Assembly: GCA_949825065.1 (NCBI GenBank) | Contig: OX463849.1 | Coordinates: 39,585,852 to 39,649,851 of the forward strand | Source: Odontocerum albicorne | Lineage: Eukaryota; Arthropoda; Insecta; Trichoptera; Odontoceridae | Length of the DNA: 64,000 nt | Direction of reading: 5' to 3' | Part shown: positions 9,501 to 22,100 of the stretch, piece after piece | Numbering within the stretch: position 1 is the stretch's first letter | Layout of the letters: the number at the start of each line of letters is the position of its first letter | Notes under the pieces: model-generated | What the model was told of the DNA's origin: nothing | Database searches by the model: none | Seen by the model: only the letters and a program-made list of their open reading frames with translations | Made by a program: the position numbers and the translations under genes

Positions 9501-12500
9501 TCTTTTGAAACAGGAGTTTATAAAAATAATGGGAATACTCACTAAGTCCCCTTTCCAAAGTAGGAATAACGTCCATTTCCAACACCTAGTATGGGAATGA
9601 ACACTGTGCCATCAGATCTGATAATATTACAACTCTTCATGGAAGACAGCGCCACAGAACACAATATGGTCAATGTTTGGTCATTAGGCATGGAAACTTG
9701 GGTAGTGATCTTATCAGCACTGATTAAATCTGGAAAATGGAAAAATAATATGGTTTATTTTTAAAAAAGTCATTAAAATTGAAAATACACACATACATAT
9801 CATCACACCATGCCTCTCTTGGGGTAGGCATAAAGAAGATATCTCCATGCATTTTTGTCCATGTACACTACTTTAGCTTTTGAAAGCTCTAAGTATTTTT
9901 TAAGGATCTCATCACATTTTAAGACAAACACAGTCTAGTGTGGTTAGTTAGCAAGTTGGACATTTGCCGTATTTTACGGACTATAAGAGGTTACGGACTA
10001 TAAGATGCTACGGACTATAAGACGCTTCGGACTATAAGACGCACCTTAATTTTTAGGCAATTTTTAAAAAAAATAACATTTTTACCATTTTTATTATTAG
10101 ATTGCAAAGCCAGACTTTGAAAATATTCTTAGTTTATAAAACCGAACTGACTTTTAATTTTTCTCATTGCGAAACTCGCTACTAACAAAAATATTGTACT
10201 GTTACCGATAACACAAATCACTTTCAATTCAAGTTCACTGGCACCGTAGACTGCAATGACGCATCATAGGCTAGACAATGTTCTGGGTTTGTGATGGCGG
10301 GGCGGGAGGGAGACAGTGTTAGCAAGCTTGTGAATCCCCGCAACTCATGTTCCCGGTTTCCCGCGGCATTGAATATATGGCCATTTTTAATACTGGCGGG
10401 AATTTTAAATCAAACACTGGACATTTTTATATTAATTTCGAGTATAAGACGCACCTGAATTTTGGAGGCAATTTTTTTGAAGAAAAAAGTGCGTCTTATA
10501 GTCCGTAAAATACGGTAGTCAAAATTTGAGGGTATTCCAGAAGGAAAACACATTCTTCTGTTTTATCAAGAGTAGAGGTACTTCATTCCTGCATTTGCTG
10601 GTAGTGTAGGATTGTACCCTCTGTAATACAATCGATTATAGCTCAAAGTTATAGCTCATTATAGTGATTATAGCTTGAAGGCAGAAAATGACTGATGAAC
10701 AAATAGTTATATTATTACAAAAAAAAAAACAATCGAACATAATTCCTCGAGCTAATATTAGTGATGACCAGAGAGCTACTAAAGATGAACAAAATGCCTA
10801 GTGGTGTGTTGAGCAAATAGTCTGACAGCAGATAACACAAAGTACTGTAAATCATCATGATTGAGGTCAACTAGATATAGTTTCGCAAAAGTGCAAACTC
10901 AAAGTAAACTTTTTATTCAATGTTGACACAAGGGTGGAATTCAAAGAAAATCTAACTTAACTTTGAAGACAACTGGGTTCAATCAAGGAAAATTATTGGA
11001 AGAATCAGATTTAATATATACCAAAAATGTTGTGTAATAAAGGTTCTGCATTTACATATTTTTATTCAAAATTGTTAATTATGTAAGTCTTACAATTAAC
11101 AAGTATTGTTTTAGTTATTGTTTTCATCTATCCTAGGATGGAACTTCCAGCTAGTTCATAATAAAATAACAATAATTGTGTATATGTAATCAAGCAGTGA
11201 TGACAGATATGAATCTATATTAGCAAGCTACTCACGTGTGGTAGCTGCTACTCACGTGTGGTAGATGACAGATATGAATCTATATTAGCAAGCTACTCAC
11301 GTACTACTATGTGGAAAGTAGTAATGATGCTACTTAATAGATTCTCTTAAGACTAAGTTGATTACTTGTAACTCTTAAATTAATAACAGTAGTTTTGAGT
11401 AAATGGGATTACGCCACTGTTTTTTTTTTTAAGATATTAAACCAATATCAGCTTAGTTCAAAATATTTATATCATTAGAATGATTCATTACATTGAAATT
11501 TTTAAAATTCATCTCAAAGTTTATCTACTGATAATAACAGTCAACTTTTATCATCTTTTGTTACATGGAAATCACAAAACAAACACTCAATTTGCTGATG
11601 ACATGACTCCAAGGTTTTATTCAATCAGTCAAATGGTGATTAATTTTTTGTGATTTGCGGCAAACTTATATAAAATAATAAATAATTTCTGTTTTCTAAG
11701 AGATTTATCGCATTCAGTTGGAATGATGATTACCTATATTGTTCCTGATATATGTCAATCAGTTGTGTAATCTTTCTATCAGGGGTAAGATTATTACTTT
11801 TATGGACGACACGGTTCTTCTATTCGAGGGCCAAACATGGGATGATGTATTCTCAAAGGCTAACGAAGAATTACGTGTAGTTAAAGAATGGATGGACTCA
11901 AATTTATTTACTCTAAATTCCCAAAAAACTAAATACATCACATTTAACATATCTACAAGAACTCAAGCACCTACAAATAAATACATAACACTACACACTT
12001 GTTCATCCATGGCTGACTGTAGTTGTGTTTCCTTGGAAAGGGTTGATAGTATAAAGTACCTTGGAGTTTATGTTGATCAGTTCCTTCGTTGGGAGGTCCA
12101 TATTAACACTTTGAGCGCAAAAATCAGAAAACTAGGATACATATTCCGTACGATTCGAAATGTGCTCAGTGAAAATATTCTTAAAAGTATATACTTCGCC
12201 TTATATCAGTCAGCACTTTCTTACGGTATATCAGTTTGGGGGGGGATGCACCTTAACCCAAAAACACATATTGCAGGTTTCCCAAAAATTGATTGTGAAA
12301 GTAATTAATAAACTTCCTGCTCGGTATCCCACGGCGGAGCTTTTCAGAGAGTATCAGGTCCTGAACATAGCCAATTTACATCTCAAATCCATTCTCTGGC
12401 ACTACTATCGAGAGGAAGGGAAGATGCAGACTCAGCAGACACACATGACACGCATGGCAACTAATGAAATGTTCACCATCCCTAGAGTTAAAACCTCTTT

Positions 12501-13124
12501 TGCCCAAAGGCAATATGCTTATTTGGCTCCCATTACATACAATGGCGTGCCGACTTCAATAAAAGTAAAGGTAGGAAAACCATTTAGACAGTCGATCGGA
12601 GCGTGGTTGTTATTGCGACAGGATTTTGAGTAATTGGGCTTTCAGGATGAATGACGAGTGGAAGAGATTTGTGTGAGCTCGTGAGTGTGGGGTTCTTCTT
12701 GTTGTTTTAATTTTGGTTGTTTTTGTATTTGTGTTTCTGTGTATTTTTTGTTTTGTTAATTTTAATTTTAATTTTTATTCTTATGATTGTGTGCGGTATA
12801 TTGTGGGATGAATATTTTTGGTCTTTCTGGAGTGATGATGTGTGAGGAGTTGAATTTCGCAAGATGTTTCCAGTTGTAGTTGAGTGTAATTTTTTTCAGG
12901 TTGATGAGAGCGTGCAACGGGGTTTTGTTTTTGTGTAATCAAAAATCGGAAAGAAGTATCGATTTATTTTTTCATGCTAAATATCCTCAGTGAGATACAG
13001 GCAAAAGCCTAGTTTACTGGGGATACGACAAATGAAAGGCAAAAAACCCAGATCCATTAAAATTGTATGTCCAAATAAAATTACCTGTTGTTTTTTCGCA
13101 AATTGTGTATATTTCTTGTCATGT

Positions 13125-13169
<45 letters not shown>

Positions 13170-16100
13170 TTAACACACAAATAAAATATAATTTGGGAGA
13201 AGGATCATTCCTTGCAGTATTTATACCACATTCCTTAAATAATAGCAGTGATTTTTATTATGTCACACTTTCAAATAAAATAAAAAATACTATAGTAATT
13301 TGGCTCCTTGACAGGGATAGTCAATAGTTAGGTGATATTCACATAGTCATATGAGTGAATGATTCATGTAAATGTAGAGCGTGTAATGAAGAGTTGTTGG
13401 ACTTAATTTTGAGATTATAATGCAGTTGAAAGTAGTATCTGATATCTCGGGATTTAAGAATGTTGAAGAATATGAAAGCAGAGTGTAAATATTTCAGTTG
13501 AGTGTTTTAATATTTAGGACAATTATTTGAAATTTGTGATTAAGGAATGAGACCATTACAGGCTTTGCCTAGTGAACTTGTTCTCTTTATAGAAAATTAT
13601 TCTGCCTAAAGAAAAAAAAAGAGTGAATGAGGAGGATCGAGTGACAGAGTATTAATGAAATATAGCTTATGTATATATGAATTCTTGGCGAAGCAGATGG
13701 CTGTGCATCACACATGACTATCAAAATAAAAAGGCCCCTAGTTTGGTAAAAGAGTTGTCTGGTAATAACACTCACACTCGCTAGATGTGTACAAGTGTTG
13801 TTGTCTCTTCACATGCTAGTAATATTTCAAACATGTGTAATGATGATGCATGAGTCCTAGTGTTCTTTTTGAGTGATTCCTACTCCAAAGGTTCTAAACC
13901 CGAAGACTCGATTAATGGGACTGAAGACTACGTTATCTCTTCAATATGTCTAAATCACAAATATGGATATGTTACCATACAAATGAATTAATTAATGCAA
14001 AACTATCATAAGTCAAAATTTAAGAAGGGGAAAGAAAATATATTTGAGTTAAATCTATAGAAGAAATGAAAAAAAAAAACTTGGTACTATCAAACAAATC
14101 AAATCTGAAAGAGGAAGGAGTGAAATGTCTTAAATATAGGAGGATATACATACAAAGGTGAATGGGGTTAGCATAAGTAGAAGAAGTACCAATATCAGGA
14201 TATTAAAAATCACAGTTCTGTTCTCTCATCCAAATAGGAAGTAATTTTTCATGTGAAAGTCACAACTAGCTGGCAGGAAGAAATTTTGTGTAACTATAAA
14301 ATTGACAGATTGCATTTAATATGAGAGTTTTTAATCAATATTATGAGTAAAAGAGATGTATCAGTCATCTTAGTGTAAGAAAGGTGTTCAAAAAAGTTCA
14401 CATGGCTGGAATCCCCGGTATCAAGTCTGATTGCTAGGTAGCCTAGTTGTAATGTTTTTAGCTGTTGCTTGGTCATTATGAAGTTCCCACTGACAAGCCC
14501 ATAGTATGACTACTCGCAGTCAAGTGGTAATTGGGCGTAATAATTTTTTAATTGTATTAGCTCTTTTGTTTATTTTACTTATATGAGTAGGTTAAGATTA
14601 TTTTGTGTGTAGTTTTCAGAGGAAAAATTATATTTTTGTTTTACATCATGTGAGTATTTTTGTTTTATACAATGTAAGGGCTTGTTTAGTGTTAAGCGCA
14701 TGATATGTTTTTTGCATAATTTAGTATGAATCAAACTAAATTATGTTGGCACATTGGTGCAATAAAAAGGAAAATAGAAAATATGTTAGTCATTTTCATA
14801 TCAGTTTTTTTGTCTCTTTTGCATACAGTGAATATCGAAATTTAGAGAACCAAATTTCACAAAAAACTCAATTTACGTATTACACGATCACTAAAAAAAC
14901 AATTTGAATTTGTGTGGCATTTTCCAACTGCTGGGAACGTGGAGGCCATGTTTTCTCACTTAAATGTGCTAGTAATTTTAGATAAATTCATAGCGAAAAT
15001 GATTTTTTTGTCTAAAAACAAATCAAAAAAACTATATACATTACTTTCACAAGTTGAATGTTTATCACATTTTATTAAAAATATCTGAAAAAAAAGTCTT
15101 TATTTTTATTGTTCAGTTATTTCAAAATCCTATAATAGTTTATATATTTTTTTAAATTTGTTTTAATCAAGATTCATATTTTTTTTTAGATTTCAAACAT
15201 TCAAATTAGAAGAAAGTATTAAGAAATAAACTTGAAATCTGAGAAGAATTTAATATTAAAAATGTACCCAAAAACCAAGATACATTAAATTACCAATCAG
15301 ATGGCTAAATGTTTGAAAAATCTAAAAAGTTTTTACTTTGCAGTTGTATATTTATTTTAGATTCCATTTGACAAATTATCTTCTTATTCTGCGTCATGGC
15401 CTCAATGCTGAGGAAGTTGGCCCACATTGAAACTACTGTTTATTGTACACATTCTTTTCCAGTCTTCTCGGCATTCTGATGCCTGTAGAGCCTGTGGTAA
15501 AGGCAGCGAAATCCATGTGACATTCTTTACCTGATGTATCTAGTGCACATGTGATTTCTTTCTGCTTCTGTGACTTTCCACATTAGCAGTGACCATGAGT
15601 CTTTCCATATCCTCTATGTACGAAATGTGACAGACGAACTGAAGAATGCATCAAGTATATAATCTTAAACAGAGTCATTTGTTCATTGTTGTGTCCATGA
15701 AACACTCAGCAATCGTCTCCAACACCAAATCTTGAATGAATCTCACCATAATCTTTCTCTGACCTTTATCATCCAAATTTTGGGAAAATACAGGTATATT
15801 TAGAAAATCAGGATTTTAACAAGACGTATTTTTACTCTTTCGATAGATGTTTCTATTGCTCAAGTTAAGTCCTAACCTCAACATAGCACTCTTTGCCATA
15901 CCCATTCTTCTCTCGATTTTAGTTTCACATCCACTATTTTCAGCCCACATCAGGGGCTGGAGGAATGCATCCCAGGATAAGAGGGAATGGCGACGACTGC
16001 TGGAGGAGGCCGGTGCCCACAATGGGCTGTAGTGCCATTGATTGATTGATCCACTATTTTCAGAAATTGTAGATGCAAGATCACGTATGATCTGTAAATC

Positions 16101-19100
16101 TTATTATGGATGTGTTAATGTTATTTAAATATATTTACAAAGAAAGTATAGAGCTAATTCTCTCGTAACTCTTTCATATGAGATTTGTAAAGTCATTGAA
16201 ATACCATCTTAGTAGATGATATGTTTAATGATTGTTTTGACTGAAAATGTGTTCTGAACACTTATTCTTTATTATCGATCAACTCTCTTCTAGAAGAAGT
16301 ATTGTAGATTAGTAAATCTACATAAGATAATTTACAATTTAACTAATAACTCTATTTTAAACAAAATAAGTCTTCTGCTTTGCTAAATATTTTTATTTAG
16401 ATTCAGTTAACAATAGATTAGTTTACTTACTGGTTTGTGTGTTATAGTTAGGAAATTCTAGGATGAGTCCTGTGACAGCTCACAAATTTGCCCCAATACA
16501 ACCTTGTAACGATGTTTATTAATTTTAATTGTTTTATTAACTTTAATATAAGCCTTAATTCTAATAAATAACAAGTTATTTAGGTAAATACATTACATAA
16601 GGTTGTATTGGGGCAAATTTGTGAGCTGTCACAGAACTCATCCTAGATTTTCCGAACTATAGTTGATTTGTTCATTCTTTTTCTGAGTAATTTCCATATC
16701 TTTTCTGAGCACCATAGATTTTGAAACAATTTTATAAAATTTGTCAACACTATTTTTTGAACTAGTTTATAGAATTAATGATATGAAATATTCAAATTGT
16801 TTACAACGTAATACAATGCGTTTTGTATTATCCTATTAATGTATTAAATTGTGACTATACTTGAAAGAATTTTAAGTAATATTTGAAATTAAAATAATTG
16901 ATTTTGTATTATTCTTATTAATATTGTAGTTTTATAATGAGGACATAAAAGATAAGTGTTCTCTAGTTTAGAATGGAGCTCTTAACTGTAAGTTCTAGTT
17001 CAGAAAACAAGAGGTTTTGCTTTAGTGAGCACCATGACCTTCGTTATCTATAGGACAACCAAGCAAATTATTGTCCATGAATATGGTCCAAGAAAATAAA
17101 TGGATTTATGAAAACAGACTGAGAGTTGACTGAAATATGAAATAAAAGAACCCAGGGTTCAAAAGAGTGGATAATATAATAGTTTTTTTCCCTACAACCT
17201 TTGCCCGTCACTATAACTTTCACCCTTTTATCCTCAAAGGATAAAATAATTGATGATGGCCACTGATGTCAGAAAGATTTAAGATAGAAATATGACAATT
17301 CATTCAATCATTCATATAGTACTCTTCAGTGTATTGAAAACATTGTCTTCAGCCCCACTAGCGCTTATTACTGAATTAGAAAAATAGCTTGTAGTTTCGT
17401 CGTCATATAATAATTGAAAGAATATAATTTTCCAGATAAACTCATAACCAGACTGTAAACCTTTTGTTAGTATCATTAGGGATCAAACCCAAAACCCTTG
17501 GTTGGTAGTATTACAAGTATAGAGAATGTTAACTGTTAGAAAAAAAAATCTATAATACGGAATAATAGAAGAATGTAAAAAGGAAGCACATACCTTCAAC
17601 AACGTTCACATTCAATTGGAAAGGCATTGTCCTAATTGATCCTGCAAAACCTACAGCCACTTTCCAAACACCAGCATGCACTTTAGTGACTCGATCAAGG
17701 TTGATGGAGCACGCCCCATTTTGCCTGTAGTGATGTCCTGCAGGATCTGTGGCTTGGCAAAACAAGGCATCTTCTGGCCCCACCACCATATGGGCTGGGA
17801 AACCCAGATGCAGTGTTTTAGAGATGTCGTTGAGTGGTGGTTTCTCTAAAAAATAATTTGTTAGAAAGTTTTAATATATTAATTTCTTATCATCATTACT
17901 TGTTTAAAACTTTGATGCTTTTATAATATATTTGCCGGATTTATTGCTTCAACGTAATTTCTTCGAATTAACAACATTTTGTTTCTTAATCAAATATTAT
18001 CAGCATAAATGTTCGAATCTAATGACGAGGGAATGAAAAGTAATATTTGAGTAACAGTTTAACGTGTTCTGATCTGACAAACGCCTGTGATCTGATCTGT
18101 AGCATTCCTTTGTGTATTTTACGTAATGTTTAGTTTATCTCCTTTATTTAATGAGTCTCCTTAAGAGTAATGACTATTATTTATTATTAGAAAATTACTT
18201 GAATGTCATGTTTACTTGGTGGTGTAATCAAATATTAGTAGTTCTAAACAATACACGCGTTTAAACTTAGAAATTTAAAAAACGCCGAAATTGTACCGCT
18301 CACAGGATTCGTGGAATTTGATTTTTAACGCGGTGTACAGGTTAATAATGAAAATTTGTTAGAAGACAGTTTTCAAGAAAATGAAGAATTAGGATGGGAA
18401 TTTTACAAGAGTAATGGATATGACCGAGCCTACAAGATAATTTATAGCTTAGTCGAGCGAACCGCAAAGGATGATGCGTTTGAATACAAAGGAATCTTCT
18501 TTTATCAAATTTTTAGGGCAGTCTGTGTTCACAAAGAAATTTGAGTTTTCAAGTAAATACCGAAGACAGTTTTTTATAGTTCAATTTAAATTCTTATTAG
18601 TTTAAAAAAACGCACAATCACACACACAGTCAATAATAAATAAGCTGAAGAACTCATGGAGAGACTTGAATATTACTACAAAGTAAAACTTATAAGAACA
18701 TTAATTTTCTCAATTTTTATGTATGATGTCAAATAACATGGACATTGAGAAAAAAGGAACATTATTATAGTACATGAGATGATGTCCAATCAACATACTT
18801 CGTGTACCATAGATAAATTCATCAATTCTAGAAGAAATACAAATTGAACAGTATGTTATCTGTCTTCAATAATACAACTGCGAACCGTCATCTATATTAA
18901 TTGGGCCATAATATCAGACAGGAATATACAACGGGGAGATTAGTAATCCAACAGAAAATAGAATGGTCCCGATCATGAGGTAAATTACCAACGCGATGGA
19001 CACAATGTTAAGCAATGCTACCAATTCACTCCATGAGTGTAGTGGAAATTCTGCTGACTGTAAGAAATAGAGGTGTATTATTATTTCTGCAGTGCGAGCA

Positions 19101-22100
19101 ATTCGCTCGTAAGATCAATTCTAATGATCATGACTGCTCTGTAAAAGGCAAAATGAATAAAAAGAATGATTTGATTAGTCATCAGCCATCTATTTCTGGA
19201 TATAGACCCAAAAAATATTTTCACTCTCTTATGTTTTGGGCCGGTCAAGAGAATACTTGTAAATTGGAGGAATACAATTACTAAACTTAAATTTAAAAAA
19301 ATGTGGTATGTGGGTAATTGATTCTAAGAAAAGAGCATAAATGGAGTCATTAAATGTCATTTAAAATAGGTTATCTTTTACATATTACCAGACATTTTTT
19401 CTTTAGTTAAAAAGTTTTTTCTTTTCACAAGCTTTGTTCATTAATAAAACACACATTTTGACGAGAGCTATACGATTTATTTAAAGGATGAAAATAAATA
19501 CAGAACTCAAAATCACTCCTCTCCGTAGATGAATCTTCCAATATTACTATTCTCATTCTTACAGTTGTAGCAAAATAAGAAACAATCTTAACACATTGCA
19601 AGCGGTTATGTAACACAGTCGCCCAAGGCTGGAAGTGGGCCTTTTTTTCGCTATATCGCCGATTACTGTGGAGCGTATGAAATTTCACTGACAGAATCCT
19701 GTTTTACAGATTACATATGTAGTTTGTATTTTGTTCAAGAGATATCACTAGCGAAATATTCTTTTTAAACACGGCTTTTGTCGTGAACCTCAATTTAAGG
19801 ACAGACTACGTAAACACGAGAGTTCTCGTGTTCCGCTTTATACAGTTGAGCACCCGAACACGAGAATTTTTGTGAGCTGCTTACAATGTGTTAATTTAAT
19901 AACAAATAGAATCAAAATATAATCCTTATTGCCATATTTGTATTTTTCTTCCAATAAGGAAAGTTTATGTTCTTTTTGTAGAATGGCGATGAGCACTCTC
20001 AGTGAGAAAAATAACCTCGCCATGACAACTTAAAAAATTCAGATAAATTTTCCTGCTTTAACAATAACATTATCTAGTGAGAAGACACAGATAATGCCTC
20101 TAAAAAAAACAAAAATCAACCATTCAACACAAAAAATATAATGCTCCAATGAAATCGTTATCCTGTTCTCTATCCCACGGTGTCCCACCACTCCCAACAA
20201 GAAACAAAATAATAGTGTTACCAGTAGCAAAATATTAAAAAATTGATTTTGAAGTCAAATTATTACTAAATAGATCTCACGATTATGCATTTCAAATTTA
20301 CAACAGAATAAACCATTTTAAAGGGAATTTATATAAATAGAGACCACGCAAATGGAATGATTTCTGTATAAGGTATACTGTTCAATTATTATATAGTAAA
20401 AGTCAAAAGATAAACCTAAAAATATTTTTATTGGTATGTGTATCACAATGTTTGCCACATAAAATACACTAAATCAATATGGGAAATGGAAAAAGCTCTC
20501 AAATACTGACCAAAGTAAGATTAATGAAATTAATTTATTATTAAATAAAATAAAAGATAAAGAAGACATTCATACATAATATCACGCCATTTCCCTGTTG
20601 GGATAAACAGAGAGAACAGAGTACCAGACTTTCCTATTTTGATATACATTCTTTACCTCTTCTATATCCATAAACCTTCTCAAATAACTTCTACGATTTC
20701 TTTGACTTTTACATTTCCTTCAGGATAATATTGTGGTAGTGACAAAAAGAGAATGAAAGCATGAGGTGAAAATCTCTTTTTACACTTATTGTATCTTAAT
20801 CAATTATTCTAGGTGAATCTTTCAGATTGCTGAAGGAGGTTTTCTTTATAGAACAGGCAAATGAGATATGCATTCATGTTGGTCATGTTTTTTGTCATCA
20901 CCCTGATGATGAAGGCTGCAATGCCTTTAAAGCGTCAGCCATCATTTAAGCCAAATCTACATGGCAACAATTCTGATGTAGAAGATTCACACAAATTTAT
21001 AGTTCTTATAATCATTATTATCATCCTATATGTTTCATCAGGATTGCTACAAAATACCCGTATCAGGACATAACCTGGCATTTCACCTCCTTCCATGTTA
21101 GGTCGAGACTGTAAATCTCCCTATCTTTATACTGGTCTATAGTGAAGAATGGACATTCGATTCCTCGAGCCCCTTGGAGACAATCAAGCATTGCAGTTTT
21201 TGATAAGCCACCAGGCGGTTTCTATGATATGTGATTTAACCACCTTCAGCAACTCACCCTTATTGTGGTAAATATATAATTATAACGTGTATTTCCAGAT
21301 TTCTATCTAAGACAAGAATAAAAGAAAGCCAGTGTAGTATGTTATAGTGTACGTACCAATAACTTCTAAATTCAAGCCACCGTATAACACGAAATCTCCA
21401 ACTGCTCTTATAACCCAAAGTCCTCTATCATTTATTGTCAAATTGCTCAAAGTTATATTGCATCGCCCTCGATTTTCAACTTGTTTTATAGCTTTTGTCG
21501 ACTTATTCCAAGTACCAGGTGCATAATATCCACAAGCTGTCAAATTGGGTGGTTCTTCTGAAAGGATTATGTTTACAGTCTCTCCTACAAACACAGACAG
21601 CCTCCTGGAAGGGACTGTATCAATTTCCTCTGAAAAAACAAATAAATAGTACACATATGTATTTACACTAATAAAATATGTTTTGTTATAGCAACAGTGC
21701 GATCAAAAAGCCTCCACACTGTAGAGCATCTGAAATGTACACTAAAACAAGAATACACTTATTCATGGCACTGCTGTCACCAAATGGCAAGTTTCTGGAG
21801 TATAATTAAGGTCGTTAATATAGCCACGGTGGTTGAATGTCGATGAATAAATTCAAATTAAAAAACAATGGTGAAAATGCATGCATGGTAATGTGGTAAT
21901 GTTTTCATGAAGAAGGTGAACAGTTTGAAACTCACTTGGAATAACATGAGAATTATTTCCACCTAGTTTTTGAGAGTATAAGGTTCCTAAAAGTGGGAAT
22001 ACAGTATATTTTTTAACACTGTGGGAAGAAAACGCATTTCCTGGTTGAAGAACTTATCGGAGTGGTTTGATTGTGGTACTATATCTTTGTTTAGAGCTGC

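Noticed and set aside
12977..13327. Frames with poly-Ile or poly-Asn runs
   Set aside because: Produced by the (AAT)n microsatellite at the LINE 3-prime end.
20861..21073. Small secreted protein (70 codons, hydrophobic start)
   Set aside because: No splice or promoter support; the second half is low complexity and the region is inside an intron.
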